Shown here: one piece after another, positions 21,828-33,159 of the stretch
Numbering within the stretch: position 1 is the stretch's first letter
Layout of the letters: every line of letters starts with the position of its first letter
DNA from: Oxytricha trifallax
Taxonomy: Eukaryota; Ciliophora; Spirotrichea; Sporadotrichida; Oxytrichidae
Assembly: GCA_000711775.1 (NCBI GenBank)
Contig: ARYC01001998.1
Span: forward strand, 1 to 64,000
Reading direction: 5' to 3'
DNA length: 64,000 bases
Notes under the pieces: generated by a model
What the model was told of the DNA's origin: nothing
The model's input: the letters and a program-made list of their open reading frames with translations, nothing else
Database searches by the model: none
Translations under genes and position numbers: made by a program

Positions 21828-23420
21828 ATGCTTAGACATACATCTGAATAACCTCAAGACATAGTTGATATATAAATTGCTGAAAAATATAGTTATTTAG
21901 AGAAAATAATTAATACAGTCCCATTAATTTTCTATTTGGACATAGTATTTGAAGCTGAGGAAGATTTGTATTAATCCCCTACGAAGCAAATCTTAATGTT
22001 GAAAGGCGTCAGTAAATCAGTGCCACTCACTAAAAACCGTATGTTTCAATCTTATGTGAATGAATTCTGCGGAATGTTGGGCTTGGCCAGCAACACTTTG
22101 AGATTGACTGTAGAGAAGAGGGAGCTAAACCCCAATAAAATAGTGAACACAGCTTGTGTGATAAAAGTGCAGCACACCCCTGAATTTCATAATTCCCCTA
22201 ATAACTCTTTGAAGCCTGCACTTAGATCCATTTTGGACTAGGGATACTGTGCAGACATAAAATTAGTTTTCAAAAATAACTAAGTCATCGAAGCTAATAA
22301 ATGCATATTGACTTCAAGATCTTTAAAATTCAGGGAATTAATAAGTAAAGATACTTAGTCATTAAGACTTCCTTATGTAAGTTAATGATTTAATAGATAA
22401 AAGTTTTACAATGCTTAATTATCGAATGAGATTTTCATTTATTTCCATTTCCATGATCATTTCTCTAGAATTAATTATATTTTTTTAGAAAAATGTTAAG
22501 ACTTTCCAGAAATTGCTTGTTTGGATTTACTCAGGAGAATTGGATGTGCCAGAAGATGTTATTGAAACTATTGAGCTCTTCTATCTAGCTAATTAAAATT
22601 AAATCTTATAAGGTCTGCCCCTAACTAAAAGCCATAATTTATTATCGATATAAAGTACTTTAGCTCAAGAATTCCAAGTAATGGACTTGATGTGGAGGTG
22701 CGAAGAGGATATTATTCTGAAAATTAGCCCTTAAAACGTAGTGGATGTGCTAGTAAAATATTATCCAAGACTCTCTAAGGATGTGAATGATGATGAGCTG
22801 AGCAGTGCTAATTAAAGTGACGAAGAAGGTCAAAGCTAAAATCTTTAAAATCAGCAATTCCAATAGAATTAATAACTCCCTACAGTTGTAAATAACTAAC
22901 CAGATTTGCAATAACTAATGAGTGATGAGGAGTCTAAGTTATAAGAAAATTAAATGGAAAGTGGGTAGACAAGCATATAAGCTTAGGATTTGAACTTAAA
23001 TAGTCAACAGCAATAGAACATTGATATGTTGCAGCAACAGCAATAAAATATCACGAATTCTCCCAGACTAACTAATCACTATAAAGCTGAACTTTCTCAG
23101 AATATATTAAACGCCTGTAAATCACTGTTTATCAAGGAGTTCCCTGAAGTTTATATACGTTATGTTACTTATTATTCAAATAATTCTTTACAATGATATT
23201 TTTAAGTTGTGACTCACAACCCAAACGTGGAGTAAAGTCTAGCTTCAGTACCAGGATTAATAATTTCACTATTTTCTCACATAAACGAGTAAAAACACAG
23301 GAAAAAAAAGAATAAAGTTCGTTTCTCATTTGTAGAGGAGATCCAGACACCCATCTCATTTGATCACTAGTTTGGAGATAATTATATCACTGACACTCAC
23401 TCAGAGAGCAGCAGTAGAAT
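21828..23420 (+). CDS. BTB/POZ-domain protein, two introns, 3' end at TBE-C
   Basis: Starts MLRHTSEQPQDIVDIQIAE at 21828. About residue 138 begins a BTB-like fold: LDQGYCADIKLVF, then IEANKCILTSRSLKFRELI and, after intron 1, FQKLLVWIYSGELDVPEDVIE. A helical segment (EFQVMDLMWRCEEDIILKI), a Gln-rich linker and a further helical piece follow. Intron 1 is 22377-22488 (GTAAGT...TTTTTTTAG, phase 0). Intron 2 is 23159-23206 (GTTATG...TTTTTAAG, phase 1) and bypasses an in-frame TGA. The frame stays open to ...SESSSR at the TBE-C insertion. Reading across the empty target site gives Ile then TGA, so the TBE seems to sit right at the stop codon. BTB proteins are often adaptors for Cul3 ligases or transcription factors; the role here is unknown. 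Confidence 0.75.
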
Positions 23421-23522
23421 CAAAACCCCAAAACCCCTTAGTGAGGTTTATAAGTGCTTTGATTTGTACGGTATAGTTGGGGTCTTATTGGGGTTAGCAG
23501 AGAAATTAGGCCAATTTGCAAA

Positions 23523-25000
23523 ATGAGAAATAGAAATTAGCGAAATTTAGGGTCTATTTATGATGAGTAATATTTAGATTTACTGCTTAAGCTTAGGTAT
23601 GGTACAAGTATTAATATAGACTAAGTCAAACCTGTAATGAATTATGCAGCTATAGCAAAGCTCCTGTGCAAGAGTGCCTCAACAGTTAGGTATCATTGCT
23701 TGTTGGCTGTTTAGCATTATAATTCAGGCACTTGAAAGCATCCTGCAAGAAAATAAAAGTTCTCACAGCACCATATTGACTACCTCTGTGATTCGAAGAC
23801 TTTAAAGTATTGGGCACACTTTCCACTAGACTAGCGAGCTGTGATGTTTCATCGCAAGTTTCCTGACATGCGTATCTCTCCATAAACTATAGCCAACATT
23901 TGTAGAAGAAATGGTATTACTTTCAAGACTGTCAACAGAGTGAAGAGAGTGATTGATTTTACAGTGCCATTTTATAGTTTAAATTAAACTATATATATGA
24001 TTAAATGCAGAGGGCTATTGACAATAACATCAAGTTCATACACGCTGATGAAGCTGTGTTTACCTTCAACACTTTTATTAATAAGTCTTGGTATAAGAAG
24101 TATGATAATATAGAAGTCTACGATTAGAAAGTAAAGGTTGTAACCCATGCAATTTTAGCAGGTATTAGTGAAGACTCTTGCTTAGAAAGTTATGTTATTC
24201 ATCCTCGCTCTATTAAGCGAGAGTAGTACATAGAGTTCTTACATAAGCTGAGAGATAAATAAAACGATTAAGAGATCATCCTGTTTGTTGACAACCTCTC
24301 AGTTCATAAGACTAAGGAGTCTAAGAAATCTTATTAAGAGTTAAACATTAATCCTTTATACAATCATCATTTATAATTTGAAAAATTTAGTGAATTAATA
24401 TTTTAATTAAAATTAATAAGAATACTTATAAATATAATCAGAAAACTTTAATGGCAGATATATCCAGCATGTCTAACATTCATTAAATGTAAGTTTCATT
24501 TTTTGTATCTTTTATTTTATATTTTATAGAGTAGGTGCTGCCGCAGTACTAGGTACCACCGGTTTGGAACTTCAGTAGGTAGAATGTCGGCTGGCAGAGG
24601 TAGACTTATACATGCAGATGGAGATGTGTATGAAGGAGAATTAAAGAGATAGAAGTTCATTCTTAACAGTTTCATTTTTTTAAGTTTTATTAACTATTCT
24701 TATTATTACTATTACTATTCTTATTAATTTTAATTAAAATATTAATTCACTAAATTTTTCAAATTATAAATGATGAATGTCCCTTACATCCCTTAATTTA
24801 ATGGAATTGAATACTACTGGAGTTAAATCAAGACCCACTACAAGAAACTGCTGCTATATCACCTAATGCATAACTTGCCTATAGATACAGTAGACTTGAT
24901 TCAGAGTAGCTGCAAGAGAGTAAGCATAGATAAGACAACAGTTTTTGCGAGAGAAGGAAGAATGAATGTTTATAAATAAGTTTTAGATTTAAATGAATGA
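23523..25000 (+). pseudogene. TBE 42-kDa transposase, broken and interrupted
   Basis: Start MRNRNQRNLGSIYDEQYLDL at 23523; end Leu-Asn-Glu-TGA at 24998-25000. An in-frame TGA occurs at ~23730 and a frameshift near 23981. The nested element (24365-24775) splits the gene between the second and third catalytic motifs. The three motifs remain as HADEAVF, LFVDNLSVHKT and NGIEYYW. Removing the nested element and one AAT restores the local frame (Leu-Tyr-Asn-Val-Pro-Tyr), so the insertion happened in a readable copy. Confidence 0.9.
24365..24775. mobile_element. Nested 411-bp element with 60-bp TIRs and MORN fragment
   Basis: Perfect 60-bp inverted repeats (24365-24424 and 24716-24775, starting CATCATTTATAATTTG), flanked by AAT on both sides (24362-24364 and 24776-24778). 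The target site matches the uninterrupted transposase of TBE-D. The core is not TBE-like: it has an ATG (MADISSMSNIHQ), a GT-AG stretch (24491-24532, GTAAGT...TTATAG), and a frame reading GRGRLIHADGDVYEGEL, a MORN repeat. The MORN frame and the ATG frame do not match after splicing, so the fragment looks decayed. No transposase is inside. The 3-bp ANT-type target duplication suggests mobilisation by TBE-type transposase (inference). Confidence 0.85.
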
Positions 25001-25006
25001 ATAAGT

Positions 25007-25793
25007 TCACACATTAAATTAACCCAAAAAGGGATTAGGCTTCTCCTTCTTCTCCTCTTCTTATGGCTTCCTTGGGCCCATATTTCTTCTCTTAGTACCA
25101 GCTCCTGCATCTATGATCATTTCATCTTGCTTTTAAAAATCTTTATAAAGTCTCTTGCTCACTTCATGAATAGTCTATGACTTTCTCTCTCTGTGAACCT
25201 TTGCATGTTCTTTCATTAGGAATATACCAGTTCCAGGTTTCCCTAAAAAGTTATGTGTCAAAGCTTACTAGAGAGGTAAGTCTTCTTAAGCTCCGCAAGC
25301 CAGGTCTCGCTTATTAGTATGCCTTGCTTCTTTTGATCTTCAGGATAAATAGAGTAGCGTTTCTTGTGACTTCTTCAATGATCTCTCTGAGATAGCTCTC
25401 TCTTAAAGTGCAAAGAACACTAAAGAAGAAGCTCATTTCTGGAAGTTTGTTAGAGAGTTGTTTCTTGGTAGGAAGATAAACTTACAACTCTTCATCTTTC
25501 ATCGCATCATCGTAGAGATTAGTGACTGAAATCTCTGGGTAGTTTGGTATTTCTATCAACTTAATTTCATTGTTTTTGAAGGCTTTCTTCTCATCACAGA
25601 GTATCGCTCTTAGAAATGAGATTTTGGTACCTTCCATCGTTGGAAGGAATAAACCCACTATAGTATATGATTAAGTATATGTCACATGCTTACCATGCTA
25701 AGTGAGGTATCGATAGAGATCTTCCTTGCTTCTAAATCTTGAGATCATTTCTTAAGCTTCAACCCTCTTCATTGCAGTACTTATAGATTCCAT
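25007..25793 (-). pseudogene. TBE 22-kDa gene, two introns, one frameshift
   Basis: Start at 25793 (MESISTAMKRVEAQ); ends Phe-Asn-Val-TGA at 25007-25009. Introns 25658-25693 (36 nt) and 25243-25268 (26 nt) match those of the other copies in position and length. Near 25370 a missing base shifts the frame between a Glu-Glu and a His-Lys-Lys-Arg block. Conserved core sequence: IEIPNYPEISVTNLYDDAM. C-terminus basic (GAGTKRRNMGPRKPQEEEK). Confidence 0.85.
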
Positions 25794-26353
25794 CCTTGTT
25801 TCTTCTCTTGTTATTGAATTTCAAGTTTTAATATATAGAGTTCTGGATCCTACTGTCAAAAATCTTAGTATTAGATATGGGTATCTTATAGGAGGTCAAC
25901 CTTGTAAGGATACGTGGAGAAAGCTGGCAGAAGCTGTAACAAACTTCAGAGATGGAGCTTTATTTTTATCAATTTAGTTCCATTAAATTAGTACTAAATT
26001 TGTTTAAATTTAATTAGTACTGGTACTAATTCGGTTTAATTTTAATTGTTACGAATTTAATAGTACCAAAAATTAATTAGTACCTTCTTTTAAACTAATG
26101 AGGTTTTAATGGAAAAGTTCCAAAATGGTTCAAAACCTAATTGGTACCAACCTGAATATTATCTAAGTTAGTACCAAAATTAAAAATATTAAGCATGAAA
26201 TTAGAAAAATTATAGTCATAAACTAAGTATAAATTTGAGCTCTAACACATCAATATCAACCATTAGTGCTGTAGTGACAACTCCTATACATAGTTGCTAT
26301 AACTAGAGAGGTTATTAGAGCTTTATAAAACAAATTTAGATTTGAATTTAAAC

Positions 26354-27743
26354 ATGGCGGCTTACTTAAATCGTTAAGCAATCACTCTTTGCAATGGTTA
26401 ATCATAGCTAAACTTTGGCACCACTAAAAAGCAAGAAGTTATTTATATTGAGAGGGAAGTAGAGTTAAGAGCTCTTGAGTTTGAAGCAGAGGTCTTCAAA
26501 ATTGAAGAATTTAACTAGAAGGGGAGAACAGAGATAGGACTTTAAACATAAATTGAATATGTTGAGGCGCTTAAAGAACAGCAACCAATTGAAAAATAAA
26601 AAAACTTTGAATGCAATGATTGTTAAAACTTTTTCTCAACTGAGTAGAGCTTGAAGAGGCATATTAAAGAAATACATTCTGGTAAAGTGAAGATTTATTT
26701 CAAGCATGATAAGGTGGATGGCAGGTATTAATGCACGACTTGAATGAAGTCTTACACTCACTCGGCTAAGGTTAAAAGACACATGCAAAAGCATCTTTTA
26801 AGCGAGTTTTTAATGTAAGATTAAGAGACTTAAAAACTTATACCTGCCAAGAGAAAGTCTAAAACTCTTGAATATTTAAGAGAGTAGTAAGAAAAGTTTA
26901 AGAGGTAGGAACGATATGAGTCAATGAATCAACCTGCAGGAAATACATTTTTAGCATGCTTCTAATAGAGAGCTATGTATATTCCTGCATTAAATGCTGT
27001 TGATCTTATCAGTTGTATAGAAAACTACTTGAATATAAACGTGCCTAGCAAGGCAAAACTAACAGTATTAGAATGAGTTTGATAACGAATATATCGTTCT
27101 TAGAGAAGCTTAATAAAGAGATTGCAAGAACTTGATTAATATAGACGGTGTTATTTTAGGCTTTGGGTTCATTGCACTAAGGCTTAAGAAATATGAAATG
27201 ACTTTAAGAGCTTATCTGTATTAAAACAGATATCCGGATGACTTGAATGATATAATTTCAGATATGATTAAGGGTGTCTAGGAGTTGCATGAACTTGGAT
27301 ATGTTCATAGAGATCTAAAGTCTGAAAATGTGATGCTCAACCTCTGTCCTTTAGTAGTTGTAGTTATCGATTTCAATAGAGCCTTAAGATAAGAGATTGT
27401 AACATTAGCAAAGGTTCTTGGGACACCAGGATACTTCCCAATCAGAGAGAAGTGGACAAATGGCTCTGTTTAGTGGGATTTATGGGCAGTTGCTGCTATT
27501 ATTTTAGAAAGTGACATGGAAAGCATGTCTTACTTTGGTACTAAGCATGTAAAACAATAAATTAGCTTAGCTTAGAAGCATATAAAGTAAGAAGATGTCT
27601 GCGAAGAAATAAAAAGGATAGTAGAGATGATAATCGTGAGAGCTCCTTCATATCCTAGATAATCCTAAGATGACATACTTGAGCCACTATAGAGAGCAAG
27701 ATTCAAGAGATACAACAAAGACAAGCAGATTAAATTTGTTTGA
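26354..27743 (+). pseudogene. TBE 57-kDa zinc-finger/kinase-like gene, broken
   Basis: Start MAAYLNRQAITLCNGQ at 26354; ends IKFV-TGA at 27741-27743. In the second zinc finger the second Cys codon is TGA (about 26738), and a frameshift lies near 27065. The kinase-like half is well preserved: LHELGYVHRDLKSENVMLN, then VVIDFNRAL (DFN instead of DFG), LGTPGYFPIREKW and WDLWAVAAIILESDM (the DxWA region of subdomain IX). Confidence 0.85.
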
Positions 27744-27885
27744 ATTAAGTAAACTAATAATCATTAAATATTCATTTAATTCACATAAAACCTGCATTTT
27801 GTCTACTAACCCCAATAAGACCCCAACTATACCCTACTAATCAAAGCACTTATAAACCTCACTAAGGGGTTTTGGAGTTTTGAAT

Positions 27886-28241
27886 ATGATATGAATATTT
27901 ATAAGAGATAGTTTTATGTTAATTATAGAAATGACTTAAGATTTAAGTATTTTTGTTAATGCATTTATCATTACTGCTAATTTCTTTATTCGAGTAAATA
28001 AATCAAAGCATAAAGATATGGATCATTATGATGACGATAATGATGATGCAAAATGTGATCGTTAAAATCTGAGATATAAATAAAACATCAAATTCACTTT
28101 TAATTAAAATTAAATTTTATATCTTGTTATTGCATATTAACAAGAATTATTATGCCAATTATTACACTGAACTAATAATGATAAAAAATTCAAAGTAATT
28201 GCTTTTTGTTAATAACGTTAGTTACACAAACCTATTTATAA
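27886..28241. other. AT-rich spacer
   Basis: Between TBE-C and the next gene. Probably includes the 3' flank of the BTB gene. Nothing recognised. Confidence 0.5.
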
Positions 28242-30698
28242 ATGAGAAGAACTTGCGTCCTTTTGACAATTGCAGCTGTTGTTTCAGTCGGCTCAACAAC
28301 CCAATCTAAAACATCCACTCTCTTAAGAGCTAACCTCAATGCCCAAGAATAGGCTTTCCAACAAAGACTATATTTATTAATCTTTTTATATCAATAAATA
28401 GGTTATAAGAGCAATGATGTAATGAATTAAGACAACTTTTAGTTGAGACAACTGCCGCAACTATGTTTGGTGGAAGTGATCCCATTTTCGCAGAATTGCA
28501 AGATCAAGCAGCAAATCAAATCACTTGGGGATTCTTTGACTAAATCAAAGATAGAATCGGAGGGTTTGCCAAGGGTGCTCTTGATAATAATCAAGTGTAT
28601 GTCGCATGTTTATTTTACAAATCATACTATCTTGATGGTGCTAGAAAGCAATACCTCGGATTCAGTGAAGTGTCAAGCAAGAAACTCGATGGGCAAGTCG
28701 CTTAATATATCTTGACTGAGTTGGCTAATGGCAATCCAGAATTCTTGAAGGCACTTAGTCAAATCGCTCACTCATCAGTTAGATCAGCTGGAAGCATCAA
28801 TCAATACTCTACAAAAATAAATATTAAAGTTATGAAGTTTCTCAATTGGTTTGCATATTAATCTCAAAGCAAAAAAGGTAATAGTATAATTAACTATAAG
28901 AATCTTCTGAAGAAATATGTAGCAATTTAAATAGGAAAATTATTATTAATTTTTGTGTGAATAAATAGTATTCATACATAGCTCAAAACATACAACATTA
29001 ACATCTCATAAACTTTCTTTAATCATGAGTAAAACTTCAATATAAAATTAACTAGCAGCATTTAATATATCATAAATTTTAAATCAGAAATATTTAGGAT
29101 TTTTTAATGCTCAAGTCAACTCTCAAGTAGAAGCTTAAATTCAAGCTGAGATCAGCCAATCAGTTTGGGAGAAGATCAAGAACTTATAAAATTTAGACTA
29201 ATAAATTTAGTTAAATTAGCATTAAAATAGATGAAATTGTATATAAATAATGAGTTTTGTTTTAAATCCAACTTCTTCTCAAGAAAGTCATCAGCTCAAA
29301 CTAAGAATGAAGCTGCCGCCATTGAGAAACTTCTCAATAAATACCTTAAAACCCCTCATTATAAACTAAGTTTCGTTATAAATATTTTAAATTCATTTAA
29401 TAATGAGATTAATTAAATATCCATTTATACATATACTTCCCTAATTAATATTTAAATAGTTAAAAATAAATAATTAGTGTGAATGCTGAAGTCTCGTCAT
29501 ATTTGCAATCAAAGAGTGAGGGAGTGTTTGAGGACTTAAAGATGAAGATTAGCAGAGCACAATAAAGCTCTCTTGATAGTGACAACGACGGCATTATATA
29601 AACCTCAATTACTTTTGAATTAATTTTGAAACGTTCTTATCTATTGACTGTAGCATCAAAGTTATTACAGAGTATTGCATTGAAAAGTTATTTGTGTTAG
29701 TAGAAAATCTTGTAAGAGTTTGTATCAAATTTCCAACAATTTAGGTGTGTTAATATTAGTATCTTTTTTAAGAGCATTTTCTTGTAAAAAACATAAAAAA
29801 ACAAGTTATCAAATAAAAGAGTCCAAATAGAAATAAATAATACAACAAAGATATGTTTATAGAAGGTATCATATTTTTTATATCAATCACGTTTAGGTTT
29901 ATAGTAAAATATTGTAAACAAATAACTTAAAATAATTTAAATTTTTGTCATTTTATTCCAGACTGGAAAGAACTCGATGCAGACAATGATGGTATTCTAA
30001 TTAATGATTATTATATGAATTAATTATAAATATTTCTAAGATTTTACTCTTATTTTTCTAGACTATTTTAGTTGAATAGATTCTATAATTTATGATATTA
30101 TTTTATTCCAGACTACTTGGAAAACCTTAGAGCTGAAGTAACAGATAAAGATATCGAAGATGCCGTGTCTCACTTCGTCCTCTCTCAAGCAGCATCGGGT
30201 GATGCTTTCTTCGATTTTGGTGAAATTATGAAGAAATTCAACAAAATTAAGGACAAGATTGCTGGCATGAAGGACATGCTCGCAAGCAACATCAACAATA
30301 TCAAAGATCAAGTTGTCAGCAACGTCAACCAAATTAAGGACACTTAATAGAAGGGGAATTTGTTATATCTTTCCATATTATTACAATTATTTTTGACTGC
30401 CACTGGAGCCTCAAATGCTGAAGCAGGAGCCTAATCATATGCTGATTTGACTGCCCAAGAGCAATGGTTCTGGGATAACATTAGAAACGCCGTCTCAAGC
30501 AAGATCAGTGATGCCGTCAATCATAAATAGATTACAGAGATTCACATAATTTAATAAATATTAACTCTAGTGAATGCTGGCAAGAAGAAGCTTGAAGAGG
30601 CTAAGAATGGTGTTATGGGTGCTGCAGGTGGTCTTGCCAACGGAGTCATGGGTAACGCTATGGGAGCTCTCCAAGGAGTTATGGGTGGCCAACAATGA
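28242..30698 (+). CDS. Secreted EF-hand-like protein in several MDSs
   Basis: Starts at 28242 with a signal peptide (MRRTCVLLTIAAVVSVGSTT). Coding blocks follow in order, separated by AT-rich gaps without clear GT-AG: 28444-28815 (MFGGSDPIFAELQDQAANQ... SVRSAGSINQYST), 29107-29210 (NAQVNSQVEAQIQAEISQ), 29270-29370 (KSSAQTKNEAAAIEKLLNKY), 29483-29605 (loop DSDNDGIIQTS), 29962-30000 (loop DADNDGIL), 30114-30345 (NLRAEVTDKDIEDAVSHFV... IKDKIAGMKDML), 30396-30525 (QEQWFWDNIRNAVSSKISDA), and 30571-30698 (Gly/Ala/Met-rich ...GVMGGQQ-TGA). Several blocks begin with Asn-Ala. The order looks unscrambled. Likely exported; calcium binding is inferred from the two loops. Function unknown. Confidence 0.65.
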
Positions 30699-30983
30699 AT
30701 TAAGCTATTTCATATTCTCATTTCTAATTAAGACTTTTATTGGGGGGGATGTTACATTTTTCAAAATTTATATAAAGAAATGAATACATTATATGTCATG
30801 AATATTTAAGATACCTATATATATGCTGTGCAGTTTATTTTTAAATAATCTCAATCAATATCACTATTTATTTGCAATCAATTCATCATAAATAATATTT
30901 TTGGTCATTTTGTATTAGAAGTTATAATGGGAAGTATTTTAACAATAAAAATAAAACTAATTCACAATGATAATCCTGATAAT
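30699..30983. other. AT-rich 3' flank
   Basis: Between the stop of the secreted-protein gene and TBE-D. Nothing recognised. Confidence 0.5.
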
Positions 30984-31113
30984 CAAAACCCCAAAACCCT
31001 TTCAGTAGTTTGATAGAGTTTTTGATTGATAAAAGTAGACTATAAGTGCATTCTTTATTAGGGTTTTAATAGGGTTTATGTAGGGGTTTAATGTTTAAAT
31101 ATTAGTAATTTAA
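30984..31113. repeat. TBE-D left terminal inverted repeat
   Basis: Pairs with 35027-35156. Starts C-AAAACCCC-AAAACCC and ends near tttaagtg, with essentially one mismatch over ~130 bp. The C4A4 block is the telomere repeat of hypotrichs; the rest contains repeated GGGTTT motifs around 31062-31091. Confidence 0.9.
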
Positions 31114-31121
31114 GTGAGTAT

Positions 31122-32177
31122 ATGCGAGGTTTGGGGTCTGTTTATGACAGTGAGTATATAGATTTATTGTTTAAGTTGCGATTTCTTTATGGATGTGATG
31201 AATATAATGATCAACTCAAGCCTGTTCTGAATTACACGTCTATAGCAAGGCTACTCCATAAATCTCCTGCTACTGTGAGGTCTCACTGTCTATTAGCATT
31301 GAATTTAAAGAGATAGCAGCTTAATTCTAAGCCTAAAAGACCTCTAAAATTTTAGCAGCATCATATTGATTATCTCATTAATGATAAGACTCTTAAATAC
31401 TGGGCTCACTTCTCTCTGGCCTAGAGAGCTGTGATGTTTCATCGCCAATTTCCTGAGCTTCATATCTCTGCTTAATCGATAGCTAACATATATAAAAAGA
31501 ACGGAATATCTTACAAGACAGTCAATCGCATTAAGAGAGTGATTGACTTTAATGTTCCATTTTATAAGGATAATTTAAATTATATATTTGATTAAATGCA
31601 AAGGGCTTAAGAGCATAATATAAAGTTCATACACGCTGATGAGGCAGTATTCACTTTTAATACCTTCATATCAAGGTCTTGGTATAAGAGGTACAGCAAC
31701 ATTGAAGTATATGATTAAAAGGTTAAGGTTTAAACTCATGCAATACTTGGTGGAATAAGCGAAGATAATGGCCTCGAGACTTATGTTATCCATCCTCGCT
31801 CAATAAAGACCGAATAATACATTAAGTTCCTACAATAGCTTAGAGATAAGTACGCCGACTAAGAGATTATTCTGTTTGTAGATAACTTATCTGTCCATAA
31901 AACTAAAGACACAAGGAAAGAATATGAAAGGCTAAACATAACACCTGTATTTAATGTTCCCTACAGTCCTCAGTTCAATGGAATTGAATTATATTGGGGG
32001 TTATTGAAAGGCCACTACAAGAAACTTCTACTATATCACTTGATGCACGACTTGAAGATAGATACAGTCGATTTTATTAAGAGTGCTGCTAAGAGAGTCA
32101 GCGATGATAAAGCTAAAGTATGCGCAAGAGAAGGGAGATTTTGTGTATATAAATAAGTTTTAGATTTAAACGAATGA
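31122..32177 (+). CDS. TBE 42-kDa transposase, intact
   Basis: 351-residue DDE transposase of the IS630/Tc1-related TBE family, which cuts and inserts the element in the germline and, in Oxytricha, takes part in genome rearrangement. Starts MRGLGSVYDSEYIDLLFKL at 31122 (first ATG inside the TIR border) and ends at TGA 32175-32177. The N-terminal third has a helix-turn-helix-like stretch (SIARLLHKSPATVRSHCLL). Catalytic residues: Asp in FIHADEAVF, Asp in LFVDNLSVHKT, Glu in FNGIELYWG, with 34 residues between the last two (DD34E). All Gln codons include TAA/TAG. No frameshift or TGA inside. Confidence 0.95.
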
Positions 32178-32183
32178 ATAAGT

Positions 32184-32974
32184 TCACATATTAAATTTGC
32201 CCGTAAAGGGATTTGGCTTCTCTTTCTTTTCTTCCTCTTAAGGCTTGCTTGGGCCTATGTTTCTTCTCTTAGTGCCAGCTCCTGCATCTATGTTCATCTC
32301 TTCTGGCTTTTATAAATCTTTGAAGAGCCTCTTACTCAATTCATGTTTTACTTGAGACTTTCTCTCTCTGTTTAATTTGCTGCGTTCTTTCATCAAGTAT
32401 ATAGCAGTACCAGGTTTTTCTATAAAGTTAGAAGACTAAGCTTACTTGAGATGAAAGGATGCTTTTAAAGTTCCTACAGCCAGGTATCACTTATTTTAAT
32501 ACCTTGCTTCTCTTTTTCTTCAGGAGAGATGCTGTAGCGTTTCTTATGAGCTTCTTAAATAACTTCATTTAAGTACTCAGGTTTCAGAGTTGCAAGAACA
32601 CCAAAGAAGAAGTTTCTCTCTGGCAACTTATTTGAGAGCTGTAGCTTTGATGGAAGGTAGATAACTACGTCTGGATCACTCATAGCATCGTCATAAAGGT
32701 TTGTCACTGATATTTCAGGGTAGTTAGGTATCTCTATCATCCTAATTTCATTAGACTTAAAAGCTTTTTTCTCTTCACTAAGTAAGGCTTTTAAGAATGA
32801 GATTTTAGTTCCCTCCTAAGTTGGCAAGAACAATCCAACTATAATGGATTTATTAATCTTACTTAAGAACTTACCTTGCTATACCAAATATCTATAAAGG
32901 TCCTCTTTACTTCGAAATTTTCCTATTAAATCTTGAGATTAAATTCTCTTCATTGCATCATTCATAGACTCCAT
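32184..32974 (-). CDS. TBE 22-kDa-class protein, two micro-introns
   Basis: Reads MESMNDAMKRIQSQDLIGKF from ATG 32974 to TGA 32184-32186. Two introns are needed: 32839-32874 (36 nt, GTAAGT...TTATAG) and 32420-32445 (26 nt, GTAAGC...TTATAG). With both removed, the product is about 242 residues without interruption. Core: IEIPNYPEISVTNLYDDAM, NKLPERNFFFGVLATLKPEY; C-terminus basic (GAGTKRRNIGPSKPQEEEKK). Convergent with the transposase, 6 bp between stops. No catalytic motif recognised; function unknown. The basic tail would suit nucleic-acid binding. Confidence 0.85.
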
Positions 32975-33159
32975 CTTGCTTCCTCTTTCTAGAAATGTTA
33001 ATGAAATTTAAAATTATGGATATCCATTCTAAGTTTATTAAAATCTTACTACTAAATAGGGAGGACCTACTGGAGGTCAACCTTGAAAAGATATGCGGAG
33101 AAGCATTGAAAAACTTGCTCCAAGTTTCACAGATTGATTTCCATTTTTATCAAACTATC

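Larger units (their letters stand above)
23421..27882 (+). mobile_element. TBE-C: telomere-bearing element with nested insertion
   Basis: 4,462 bp including a 411-bp nested element. Tips start with C4A4 and continue with CCTTAGTGAGGTTTATAAGTGCTTTGA, which defines a different subfamily from TBE-B/D/F. The target duplication is AAT (23418-23420 and 27883-27885). Standard gene order 42k (+), 22k (-), 57k (+), all with lesions. Inserted at the 3' end of the BTB gene. Confidence 0.95.

Noticed and set aside
30090..30332. 80-codon minus-strand frame
   Set aside because: Antisense of the secreted-protein coding block at 30114-30345, which has clear protein composition and fits its neighbours.
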